In this document: positions 27,069 through 34,944 of the stretch, in pieces
Layout of the letters: every line of letters begins with the position of its first letter
How positions within the stretch are numbered: position 1 is the first letter of the stretch
Source of the DNA: Xanthobacter agilis
Lineage (GTDB): Bacteria; Pseudomonadota; Alphaproteobacteria; Rhizobiales; Xanthobacteraceae
Direction of reading: 5' to 3'
DNA length: 34,944 bases
Assembly (NCBI RefSeq): GCF_021730435.1
Contig: NZ_JABWGX010000037.1
Coordinates: 1 to 34,944 of the forward strand
Notes under the pieces: model-generated
The model's database searches: none
Told to the model about the DNA's origin: nothing
The model's input: only the letters and a program-made list of their open reading frames with translations
Translations under genes and position numbers: made by a program

Positions 27069-30000
27069 TCAGGCAGATGCCGGCGCGCTCGGCGGTGCCG
27101 GCTCTTCCGGCGGCCGCTGCGGCGCGACCTTCTTTTTCTTGCCGCGCTCCTCGAACCGCTGCAGCACCGTGAAGAAGGACGGCACGAACAGGACGGCGAG
27201 GCAGGTCGAGGCCAGCATGCCCGACACCACGGCGATGCCGATGGACTTGCGGGAATTGGCGCCGGCCCCGGTGGCGAACACCAGCGGCAGCACGCCGAGG
27301 ATGAACGCGAACGAGGTCATCAGGATCGGTCGGAACCGCAGGCGCGCCGCCTCCACCGCCGCATCCGTGATCTCCATCCCCTCAGCCCGTTTCTCGCGCG
27401 CATACTCGACGATCAGGATCGCGTTTTTCGACGCCAGCGCGATCAGGAGCACGAGGCCGATCTGCGTGTAGAGATTGTTCGAGACCCCGAGGCTGAGCAG
27501 GGCGCCCACGGTTCCCAGCAGCGCCAGCGGCACCGCCAGGATCACCGACATGGGCTGGATCCAGCTCTCATATTGCCCGGCCAGAACGAAATAGACGAGC
27601 AGGATGGCTAGGCCGAACACATAATAGATCTGATTGCCCACCGCCTCTTCCTGGAACGACATGGCGGTCCACTCGAACCCCGTTGCCGGCGGCAGAGTGG
27701 AGGCGGCGATCTGCTCCATCAGCTGCATCGCCTGCCCAGAGGAAAAGCCCTTCGCATTGGAGCCGACGACCGTGGACGAGGGATAGAGATTGTAGAGCGA
27801 AATCAGGGGCGGTCCCTGCGTCGTCTTCACTTCCACCATGGAGCCGATCGGCACCATGGTGCCCTGCGGCGTGCGCACCTTCAGGGCCAACAGGTCCGCC
27901 GGCGTGACGCGGAAGCGGGAGTCCGCCTGCACGTAGACCTGGAAGACGTTGCCGAAGCGGGTGATCTGATTGACGTAGGTCGAGCCGAGATAGGACGAGA
28001 TGGTGTCGAACACCTGGCCGACCGTCACGCCCAGGGTTTCCGCCATGACGCGGTTGACCGTGACCTCAAGCTGCGGCGCCCCGGCGCGGAACGAGGTCGC
28101 CACGTGCGACAGCGCCGATTGCGCCCGCGCCTTCTCCACCATCGAGTTGGTGATCTGCGCCAGCAGGGTGTAGTCGAAATTGCCGTTGCGCAGCTGCGGC
28201 TGCATGGTGAAGCCGGCGGCGTTGCCGATGCCCTGAATGGCCGGCGGCACCAGGATCAGCACCTGCGCCTCCTGCACATCCGCCACCGCCTTATTGAGGT
28301 TCTCGTAAAGCGATAGCAGGTCCTCACCCTTGACCTTGCCGGAATAACGCTCATCCCACGGCGTGAGCGTCACATAGATCACGCCCGCATTGGCGAGGGT
28401 GGCGGAATTGTCCATCACCGAAATGCCCGAAATGGCGAGCGCGGTCTGGACCCCCGGCACCTTGCGCACCTTTTCCGACACCTCGCCCATCACCACCTTG
28501 GTGCGGTTCATGTTGGCGCCGTCGGGCAGTTGCACCGCCACCAGGAAGTAGCCCTGATCCTCGATCGGCAGGAACGAGGTCGGAACACGGGTGATGCCGT
28601 AGCCGGCCACGCCGATGAGGGCGAGGGCAACCAGAACCATCGCCCCGGAATGATGCACCATGCGGGACATCAGGCCCGCATACCAGTGCTCCGCCCGACC
28701 ATAGACGGCATTGAAGCCGCGATAGACGATGTTGCGCTTTTCCGGCGGAACCGGCTTACGCAGCCACAGGGCGCACTGGGTGGGCTTCAGCGTGGCGGCG
28801 TTGATGGCCGAGATGAAGGCGGTCGCGGCGATGACGAGCGCGAACTGCTTGAACATCTGCCCCGACAGGCCCGGAATGAAGGACGCCGGCAGGAACACCG
28901 ACATCAGCACCAAAGTGATGCCGACCACGGGACCGAACAGCTCGTCCATGGCCTTTTCGGCCGCCGGCTGGCCCTCCATCCCCTCCTCGATGTGACGTGC
29001 CACGCCTTCCACGATCACGATGGCGTCGTCCACCACGATGCCGATGGCCAGGATGATGGCGAACAGCGTGGAGATATTGATGGTGAAGCCCATGGCGTCC
29101 ATGGCGGCGAAGGCGCCGATGATGGTCACCGGAACCGTGGTCGCCGGAACCAGCGTTGCCCGCCAGTCCTGGAGGAACATCAAGATCACCACCAGCACCA
29201 GGATCGCCGCCTCGAACAAGGTCTTCCAGACCTCATCGATGGAGGCGGACACGAACCAGGTGGTGTTGAACGGGATGCTGTATTCGAGCCCTTCGGGGAA
29301 GCCCTTCTTCAGCTCCTCCATCTTGCTCGCGATCAGGTCGGACACATCGAGCGCGTTGGCATTGGGCAATTGGAAAATGCCGATGCCGGCGGCCGGCTTG
29401 CCGTTCTGGGTGAAATCGCGCGAATAGCTCTGCGCGCCCAGCTCCACGCGCCCGATGTCCCGGATGCGGACGATGCGGCCGCCATCCTGATTGTCGACTT
29501 TCACGATGATGTTTTCATAGTCCGCCGCATCGTTGAGGCGGCCCTTGATGTTCACCGTGTACTGGAAGGCGGCATTGGAGGGCGCCGGCGGAATGCCGAG
29601 CTGGCCCGGGGTGACGAGCTGGCTCTGCTTTTCGATGGCATTGGAGATGTTGGTCGGCGTCAGGCCGAACGCCTGCATCTTGTCCGGGTCCATCCAGACG
29701 CGCAGCGCGTAGGTGCCGGTGCCGAAGATGACCACGTTGCCGACACCCGGCACGCGCTCCAGCTCGTTCTGGATGTTGATGATGCCGTAATTGTTCAGAT
29801 ACAGGCCGTCATAGCGGCCATCCGGCGAGATGAGGGTCACGAACTCCATGATGGAGGTGCCCTTCTGCAGGATGGTCACGCCCTGGGCCTGCACCGCCTG
29901 GGGGAGCGAGGCGAGGGCGATGTTGACCCGGTTCTGCACCAGCACCTGCGCCATGTTCGGATCGGTGCCGATGGCGAAGGTGACGACCAGCGTGTAGCTG

Positions 30001-30260
30001 CCGTCGGAGGCCGACCAGGACTGCATGTAGAGCATGCCCTCGACGCCGTTCACCTGCTGCTCGATGGGCAAGGCCACGGTGTCGATGAGCGTCTTGGCCG
30101 AGGCGCCCGGATAGCTGGTGGTGACCGACACCGTGGGCGGCACGATGTTTGGATACTGGGCCACCGGCAGCCGGATGAGCGACACGAGGCCGATCAGCAC
30201 GAAAACCAGGGCCAGCACGTTCGAAAGAACCGGCCTCTCGATGAAAAAGCGCGAGATCAT
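27069..30260 (-). CDS. RND multidrug efflux transporter, inner-membrane pump (HAE1 family)
   Basis: This is the proton-driven pump of a tripartite efflux system, exporting hydrophobic or amphiphilic compounds. The 1063-residue length and layout match AcrB/MexF: a first helix (SNVLALVFVLIGLVSLIRLP), a large periplasmic loop with GVEGMLYMQSWS, helices 2-6, a second periplasmic loop, and helices 7-12. The proton-relay aspartates D411-D412 sit in helix 4 (IVVDDAIVIVEG). The C-terminus is short and charged (ERGKKKK). It lies 31 bases after the adaptor gene and is surely co-transcribed. No outer-membrane factor is encoded next to it, so a TolC-type protein from elsewhere must be used. The substrate cannot be told from sequence. 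Confidence 0.96.
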   Translation of the reverse strand: MISRFFIERPVLSNVLALVFVLIGLVSLIRLPVAQYPNIVPPTVSVTTSYPGASAKTLIDTVALPIEQQVNGVEGMLYMQSWSASDGSYTLVVTFAIGTDPNMAQVLVQNRVNIALASLPQAVQAQGVTILQKGTSIMEFVTLISPDGRYDGLYLNNYGIINIQNELERVPGVGNVVIFGTGTYALRVWMDPDKMQAFGLTPTNISNAIEKQSQLVTPGQLGIPPAPSNAAFQYTVNIKGRLNDAADYENIIVKVDNQDGGRIVRIRDIGRVELGAQSYSRDFTQNGKPAAGIGIFQLPNANALDVSDLIASKMEELKKGFPEGLEYSIPFNTTWFVSASIDEVWKTLFEAAILVLVVILMFLQDWRATLVPATTVPVTIIGAFAAMDAMGFTINISTLFAIILAIGIVVDDAIVIVEGVARHIEEGMEGQPAAEKAMDELFGPVVGITLVLMSVFLPASFIPGLSGQMFKQFALVIAATAFISAINAATLKPTQCALWLRKPVPPEKRNIVYRGFNAVYGRAEHWYAGLMSRMVHHSGAMVLVALALIGVAGYGITRVPTSFLPIEDQGYFLVAVQLPDGANMNRTKVVMGEVSEKVRKVPGVQTALAISGISVMDNSATLANAGVIYVTLTPWDERYSGKVKGEDLLSLYENLNKAVADVQEAQVLILVPPAIQGIGNAAGFTMQPQLRNGNFDYTLLAQITNSMVEKARAQSALSHVATSFRAGAPQLEVTVNRVMAETLGVTVGQVFDTISSYLGSTYVNQITRFGNVFQVYVQADSRFRVTPADLLALKVRTPQGTMVPIGSMVEVKTTQGPPLISLYNLYPSSTVVGSNAKGFSSGQAMQLMEQIAASTLPPATGFEWTAMSFQEEAVGNQIYYVFGLAILLVYFVLAGQYESWIQPMSVILAVPLALLGTVGALLSLGVSNNLYTQIGLVLLIALASKNAILIVEYAREKRAEGMEITDAAVEAARLRFRPILMTSFAFILGVLPLVFATGAGANSRKSIGIAVVSGMLASTCLAVLFVPSFFTVLQRFEERGKKKKVAPQRPPEEPAPPSAPASA

Positions 30261-30291
30261 GGGCGCCGCGTCCTGGCGTTCGAGGGGCGGA

Positions 30292-31524
30292 TCAGTTCTT
30301 CGGAGCCGCGGGCACGGGCACCGCGGGGCTCTGGCCTTCGACCGGGGTCGGCTGCACCGGGGCGGTGATGGCGCCCTTCTCCACGGTCACCTTCGAGCCG
30401 GGCACGGCCCGCTGGATGCCGTTGACCACGACGCGATCCCCTTCCTTCAGCCCGCCTTCCACGGCCCTCAGGCCATTAGGCTGAAGCTGGCCCTGCTTGA
30501 TCTGCACCTGGGAGACCGTGTTGTCCGCCGACACCGTCAGCACATACGGGCCCAGCTGATTCTCGCTGATGATCGAATCCGGCACCAGCAGGGTGGGAAC
30601 CGCCTTGCCGAGCGGCAGCCGCACCCGTGCGAACAGGCCGGGCAGCAGCGACAGCTTCGAATTGTCGAAAATGCCGCGCACCGTCAGGGTGCCGAGGTTC
30701 GGGTCGACCTGCGGCGCGATGTAGTCGAGCTTGCCCTGGTGGGGGAAGCCGGTTTCCGTCTGCAGCCCGATCTCGACCGGCACCGCGCTCGGATTTTCGC
30801 GCAGGGTCATCATCTGGTGGCCGGCCTTGGCCATCCCCTCCTTGATGTTGAGCACCTGCTGCTCACTCAGGGAGAACCAGACGTAGATGGGGTTCACCTC
30901 GACGATGGTGGCGAGCTTGGTCGGGCCGGAATAGCCCACCAGCGCGCCCACGTCCTGAAGGTGGGCGGTGACCACGCCGTCGAACGGCGCGCGCACTTCC
31001 GTGTAGCCGAGATTGATGAGGGCAAGGTCCAGCGAGGCCTGTGCGTTCTGCACGTCCGCCACCGCCCCGTCACGCTTGGCACGGGCCTGGTCGAGGGTCG
31101 CCTGGGAGGCGAAGTCCTGCTTGGCGAGCTGATTCTGCCGATTGAACTCGGCCTCGGCCTGGACCTGAGATGCCTGCTTGGCGGCCAGGGTCGCCTTGGC
31201 CTGGGCGACATCGGCCTTGTAGACGTCCTGCTCGATGACGAACAGCAGGTCGCCCTTCTTCACCACCTGACCGTCGGCATAGTTGATCGAGGTCAGGAAG
31301 CCCTGCACACGCGCGTTCAGGTCCACCGAATTGATGGACGCCGTGTTGCCGGTGAGCTCCAGATAGGTGGTCACCGGTTGCTGGATGACCTCTGCCACCG
31401 TCACGGTCGGGGGCGGTGGAGCCACATAGGTGTTCTTCTCCTCGCATGCCGCGAGAAGGAAGGCCGCGCAGCACACCACGCCTGTGCGCCGCAGCAATGC
31501 AGCCGCCCGAATACCCCCCACCAT
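30292..31524 (-). CDS. RND efflux periplasmic adaptor (membrane fusion) lipoprotein
   Basis: This adaptor links the pump to an outer-membrane channel. From the ATG at 31524 it has 410 residues, with a lipoprotein signal ending in LAAC (C27). The HlyD/AcrA-type fold is visible: a barrel-sandwich half (LELTGNTASINSVDLNARVQGFL), a coiled-coil hairpin (KATLAAKQASQVQAEAEFNRQNQLAKQDFASQATLDQARAK), the second half (YTEVRAPFDGVVTAHL) and beta-barrel domains. An open frame extends upstream to 31752, but the lipoprotein signal and a promoter between 31554 and 31582 fix the start. It has a Pro-rich tail. Confidence 0.95.
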   Translation of the reverse strand: MVGGIRAAALLRRTGVVCCAAFLLAACEEKNTYVAPPPPTVTVAEVIQQPVTTYLELTGNTASINSVDLNARVQGFLTSINYADGQVVKKGDLLFVIEQDVYKADVAQAKATLAAKQASQVQAEAEFNRQNQLAKQDFASQATLDQARAKRDGAVADVQNAQASLDLALINLGYTEVRAPFDGVVTAHLQDVGALVGYSGPTKLATIVEVNPIYVWFSLSEQQVLNIKEGMAKAGHQMMTLRENPSAVPVEIGLQTETGFPHQGKLDYIAPQVDPNLGTLTVRGIFDNSKLSLLPGLFARVRLPLGKAVPTLLVPDSIISENQLGPYVLTVSADNTVSQVQIKQGQLQPNGLRAVEGGLKEGDRVVVNGIQRAVPGSKVTVEKGAITAPVQPTPVEGQSPAVPVPAAPKN

Positions 31525-31553
31525 GCGAAATCCCCCGTCACTCGAACGGCGGG

Positions 31554-31582
31554 ATACTAAGCATGCGGTCGTGACGTGTCCA
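31554..31582 (-). promoter_or_regulatory. Predicted promoter of the efflux operon
   Basis: On the minus strand TGGACA (31582-31577), a 17-bp spacer and TAGTAT (31559-31554) make a near-consensus sigma-70-type promoter. It would give a transcript starting about 20-25 bases before the adaptor ATG. No regulator gene or clear operator palindrome is adjacent. Confidence 0.55.
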
Positions 31583-31745
31583 TGCGAGGAATTGGTCGCT
31601 TCTGTGACAGCGGCGCCTTCCGAGGGCGCGCCGCGCCCCGAACCGGGCCGCAACGGCGCGGTCCCGGCAGCGCCTTCCCCAAAGGCGTGCCCACGCGCCC
31701 GTCGGGAACCTGCGCGTTCCGGAGACTGAACACCCCCGCCTCGCA

Positions 31746-31774
31746 TTGACATTGCCCCAACCCGTTCATAAGTG
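31746..31774 (+). promoter_or_regulatory. Candidate secA promoter
   Basis: A perfect TTGACA at 31746-31751 is followed after 17 bases by TAAGTG (31769-31774), a weak -10. The position implies a leader of about 190 bases before the secA ATG. The -35 is convincing, the -10 is not. Confidence 0.4.
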
Positions 31775-31966
31775 TCCGCGTGGCATTTGACCCGCCGAAA
31801 GGCGGAGGGGTTGCGGCTGCGCGCATCGTCGCGGCACCCGCGTGAGGCCCCGTCCGACTTGCTGACGCCCCATTGGGGGTGTCCAAAGGCGCACCATTTC
31901 CCGGAGGGTCCGGCGGCCCGTCTCCGCCCTCCTTAAAGACCCGACGGATCGGAACAGAGAACAACC

Positions 31967-34744
31967 ATGTTAGGTGGACTTGCCCGCAAGCTCTTCGGCT
32001 CCGCAAACGATCGCCGGGTGAAGGCGTACCGGCCCCGGGTCCAGGCCATCACCGCCCTGGAAAAGGAGATGGAGGCCCTCTCCGACGATGCGCTGCGCGC
32101 CCGCACGGCCGAGTTCCGCGACCAGATCGCCGCCGGCAAGGCCCTCGACGACCTGCTGATTCCCGCCTTCGCCACCGCCCGCGAGGCCGCGAAGCGCGTG
32201 CTGGGCATGCGCCCGTTCGATGTGCAGCTGATCGGCGGCATGGTCCTGCACGAGGGCGGCATCGCCGAGATGAAGACCGGCGAGGGCAAGACCCTCATGG
32301 CCACCCTGCCGGTCTATCTCAATGCCCTGGCCGGCAAGGGCGTGCATGTGGTGACGGTGAACGACTACCTCGCCAAGCGCGACGCCGAATGGATGGCCAA
32401 GCTCTACGGCTTCCTGGGCCTGTCCACGGGCATCATCGTCCACGGGCTCGATGATGCCGAGCGGCACGCCGCCTATCACAGCGACATCACCTACGCCACC
32501 AACAACGAGCTCGGCTTCGACTACCTGCGCGACAATATGAAGTATGAGCGCGCGCAGATGGTGCAGCGCCCGCACTTCTTCGCCATCGTGGACGAGGTGG
32601 ATTCCATCCTCATCGACGAGGCGCGCACGCCGCTCATCATCTCCGGCCCGCTCGACGACCGCTCCGATTTTTACAACACCATCGACGTGTATATCCCCCG
32701 CCTCGCCAAGGAAGACTATGAGGTGGACGAGAAGCAGCGCGCCGTGACCATGACCGAGGCCGGCATGGAAAAGATGGAGCAGATGCTCAAGGACGCGGGC
32801 GTGCTCAAGTCCGAGAGCCTCTACGACATCGAGAACGTGTCGGTGGTCCACCATGTGAACCAGGCCATGCGCGCCCACAAGCTGTTCCAGCGCGACAAGG
32901 ACTACATCGTGCGCAACGGCGAGGTGGTCATCATCGACGAGTTCACCGGCCGCATGATGCCCGGCCGGCGCTATTCGGAGGGCCTGCACCAGGCCCTGGA
33001 GGCCAAGGAGCACGTTCAGGTGCAGCCCGAGAACCAGACGCTGGCCTCCATCACCTTCCAGAATTATTTCCGCCTGTACCAGAAGCTTGCCGGCATGACC
33101 GGCACCGCCTCCACCGAGGCGGCCGAGTTCGCCGACATCTACAAGCTCGACGTGGTGGAAATCCCCACCAACATGCCGATCGCCCGCGTGGACGACGACG
33201 ACGAGGTCTACCGCACCGCCGGCGAGAAATACGCGGCCATCATCGCGCTCATCAAGGATTGCGGCGAGCGCGGCCAGCCGGTGCTGGTCGGCACCACCTC
33301 CATCGAGAAGTCCGAGCTCATCGCCGAACTGCTCAAGACGGCGGGCCTCGAGCAGCGCGACTTCTCGGACCCGGCGGCGCTCACCGGCATCGACACGTCC
33401 GGCAAGATGTTCTCGGTGCTGAACGCCCGCTATCACGAGCAAGAGGCCTACATCGTCTCCCAGGCCGGCGTGCCGGGCGCCATCACCATCGCCACCAACA
33501 TGGCCGGGCGCGGCACCGACATCAAGCTCGGCGGTTCGGCCGACATGCGCATCGAGAACGAATTGCGCGAGCTGCCTGAAGGCCCAGAGCGCTCGGCGGC
33601 GGCGGACCGGATCCGCGCCGAGGTGGAGGAACTGAAGCAGGTGGCCCTCAAGGCCGGCGGCCTGTTCGTGCTCGGCACCGAGCGCCACGAGAGCCGCCGC
33701 ATCGATAACCAGTTGCGCGGCCGCTCCGGCCGCCAGGGCGATCCCGGCCACTCCAAATTCTTCCTCTCCCTGGAAGACGACCTGATGCGCATCTTCGGGT
33801 CCGACCGGCTCGACGGCATGCTGCAGAAGCTCGGCCTGAAGGAAGGCGAGGCCATCATCCACCCCTGGATCAACAAGGCCCTGGAAAAGGCCCAGCAAAA
33901 GGTGGAAGCGCGTAATTACGACATGCGCAAGAACGTCCTGAAGTATGACGACGTTCTGAACGACCAGCGCAAGGTCGTGTTCGAGCAGCGCCTGGAGCTG
34001 ATGAACGACGAGGATGTGGCCGGCACGGTGGAGGACATGCGCCATGCCCTCGTCACCGAGATCGTGGCCAAGCACATTCCCGAGAATGCCTACCCCGAGC
34101 AATGGGACACCGCAGGCCTGCATCAGGCCCTGCTGGAGGCCGTCAACCTCGACCTGCCGGTGGAGGATTGGGCCAAGGAAGAGGGCATCGCCGGGCCCGA
34201 GGTCAGCGAGCGCATCGTCCGCGCCGCCGACACGTGGATGGCCGCCAAGGCGGCCCAGTACGGACCGGAGCTGATGCGCTACGTGGAGAAGTCCATTCTT
34301 CTCCAGACCCTCGACCATCTGTGGCGCGAGCATATCGCCATGCTCGACCACCTGCGGCAGGTGGTGGGCCTGCGCGGCTATGCTCAGCGCGATCCGCTCA
34401 ACGAATACAAGTCCGAAGCCTTCAACCTGTTCTCCGCCATGCTGAACCGCCTGCGCGAGGTGGTCACCGCCCAGCTCATGCGGGTGGAGATCGTCACGCA
34501 GCCGCCGGAGGAAGAGCTGCCGGTCATGGAGGCGCACCACGCCGATCCGGTGACCGGAGACGACGAGATGGCCGAGGTTGCCGCCGCCATCGGCAGCCGT
34601 CCGCAGCCGCTGCTCGCCGGCGACCTCGCGGTGGCAGAGCGCGATCCGCGCGACCCCTCGTCCTGGGGCAAGGTCGGCCGCAACGAGATGTGCCCCTGCG
34701 GTTCCGGCAAGAAGTACAAGCACTGCCACGGCCGCTTCGCCTGA
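31967..34744 (+). CDS. secA: Preprotein translocase ATPase SecA
   Basis: SecA drives unfolded secretory proteins through SecYEG using ATP. The 925-residue product is full length. It shows the N-terminal [13 protein letters not shown] start, Walker A GEGKT with K108, the [15 protein letters not shown] Walker B block, the preprotein cross-linking domain, the [13 protein letters not shown] motif VI region, [11 protein letters not shown], and the C-terminal zinc finger C909-P-C911 ... C920-H921 ([13 protein letters not shown]) that binds SecB and phospholipids. The start at 31967 follows an AACAGAGAA purine run. It stands alone, divergent from the efflux operon. As an essential gene it marks this part as core chromosome. 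Confidence 0.98.
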   Translation: MLGGLARKLFGSANDRRVKAYRPRVQAITALEKEMEALSDDALRARTAEFRDQIAAGKALDDLLIPAFATAREAAKRVLGMRPFDVQLIGGMVLHEGGIAEMKTGEGKTLMATLPVYLNALAGKGVHVVTVNDYLAKRDAEWMAKLYGFLGLSTGIIVHGLDDAERHAAYHSDITYATNNELGFDYLRDNMKYERAQMVQRPHFFAIVDEVDSILIDEARTPLIISGPLDDRSDFYNTIDVYIPRLAKEDYEVDEKQRAVTMTEAGMEKMEQMLKDAGVLKSESLYDIENVSVVHHVNQAMRAHKLFQRDKDYIVRNGEVVIIDEFTGRMMPGRRYSEGLHQALEAKEHVQVQPENQTLASITFQNYFRLYQKLAGMTGTASTEAAEFADIYKLDVVEIPTNMPIARVDDDDEVYRTAGEKYAAIIALIKDCGERGQPVLVGTTSIEKSELIAELLKTAGLEQRDFSDPAALTGIDTSGKMFSVLNARYHEQEAYIVSQAGVPGAITIATNMAGRGTDIKLGGSADMRIENELRELPEGPERSAAADRIRAEVEELKQVALKAGGLFVLGTERHESRRIDNQLRGRSGRQGDPGHSKFFLSLEDDLMRIFGSDRLDGMLQKLGLKEGEAIIHPWINKALEKAQQKVEARNYDMRKNVLKYDDVLNDQRKVVFEQRLELMNDEDVAGTVEDMRHALVTEIVAKHIPENAYPEQWDTAGLHQALLEAVNLDLPVEDWAKEEGIAGPEVSERIVRAADTWMAAKAAQYGPELMRYVEKSILLQTLDHLWREHIAMLDHLRQVVGLRGYAQRDPLNEYKSEAFNLFSAMLNRLREVVTAQLMRVEIVTQPPEEELPVMEAHHADPVTGDDEMAEVAAAIGSRPQPLLAGDLAVAERDPRDPSSWGKVGRNEMCPCGSGKKYKHCHGRFA

Positions 34745-34755
34745 GGCGAAGCCCG

Positions 34756-34794
34756 GCGCTTCCACGCGCCCCGGCTCGGGGAGGGTGGAAGCGC
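34756..34794. terminator. Nested hairpin downstream of secA
   Basis: GCGCTTCCAC (34756-34765) and GTGGAAGCGC (34785-34794) form a perfect 10-bp stem enclosing a second stem CCCCG-GCT-CGGGG (34769-34781). It starts 12 bases after the secA stop, but no T-tract follows. Confidence 0.5.
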
Positions 34795-34850
34795 ATGGAG
34801 GGGCGCCGTCGCGCGGCCCCTGCCGGCCCCCCGGATCCATCGCCGCGGCT

Positions 34851-34881
34851 CCTGACGCCGCGCCGCGGGCACGGCGTCAGG
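34851..34881. terminator. Second hairpin downstream of secA
   Basis: CCTGACGCCG (34851-34860) and CGGCGTCAGG (34872-34881) form a perfect 10-bp stem with an 11-base loop. It may be a back-up terminator for secA or belong to the next, unseen gene. No T-tract is seen. Confidence 0.4.
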
Positions 34882-34944
34882 CCTCCTCGGCAGGGCTCCT
34901 CGAAATAAACAAAGGGCCGGATCTCGTCCGCAATGTGCGCGGAC

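Larger units (their letters stand above)
31525..31966. other. Divergent promoter region between efflux operon and secA
   Basis: The 442 bp hold the minus-strand efflux promoter and a plus-strand candidate for secA. Between the latter and secA lies a leader of about 190 bases with a small hairpin, CCGCC-GAAA-GGCGG at 31793-31806. Open frames crossing it are low-complexity and unsupported. Confidence 0.5.

Noticed and set aside
31970-34840. A 956-codon minus-strand open frame opposite secA
   Set aside because: SecA is unmistakable on the plus strand; the antisense translation shows no recognisable domain.
1-34944. CRISPR arrays and insertion sequences
   Set aside because: I found no regularly spaced repeats of CRISPR length and no transposase-like protein on either strand.

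Overview
The window looks like a GC-rich alphaproteobacterial chromosome of the order Hyphomicrobiales, possibly Xanthobacteraceae (Xanthobacter, Azorhizobium, Ancylobacter types). The grounds are the rhizobial-type trb operon with its DUF2274 gene, the matAB pair, the ATP-grasp/alpha-E/transglutaminase/DUF2126 set, and an intergenic repeat typical of that order. The assignment rests on protein and repeat resemblance recalled from memory; no search was run.

Region 1 (about 1-11300) is the conjugation module of an integrative and conjugative element (ICE). A compact, mostly overlapping operon trbB-C-D-E-J-K-L-F-G-I plus a DUF2274 gene encodes a P-type (Trb) type IV secretion system. A convergent LysR-type regulator follows, then about 500 bp without a recognisable gene, then an intact tRNA-Arg(CCG) on the minus strand whose 3' end faces the trb side. 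This fits an ICE inserted at the tRNA 3' end. Relaxase, coupling protein and integrase are not in the window. Just upstream of the intact tRNA is a second exact copy of its first 42 nt, which keeps a good tRNA-type promoter.

Region 2 (about 11900-16310) is a ribonucleotide reductase operon. A cobalamin riboswitch followed by an intrinsic terminator precedes nrdA and nrdB. NrdB has Phe at the place of the radical Tyr, so the enzyme is class Ic (Chlamydia type, Mn/Fe). The arrangement suggests that B12 shuts off this B12-independent enzyme, presumably because a B12-dependent class II enzyme is encoded elsewhere.

Region 3 (16467-19430) is matA-matB: malonyl-CoA decarboxylase and malonyl-CoA synthetase, which together turn malonate into acetyl-CoA.

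Region 4 (19552-26914, minus strand) holds a transglutaminase-like protein, a fused circularly permuted ATP-grasp/alpha-E protein, and a large transglutaminase-DUF2126 protein. Together they form a predicted but poorly characterised peptide-ligase/peptidase system, and this is the least understood part of the window.

Region 5 (27069-34744) holds an RND efflux pair (lipoprotein adaptor and inner-membrane pump, minus strand), a divergent promoter region, and secA, the ATPase of the general secretion pathway. The last 200 bp hold hairpins but no gene that I can support.
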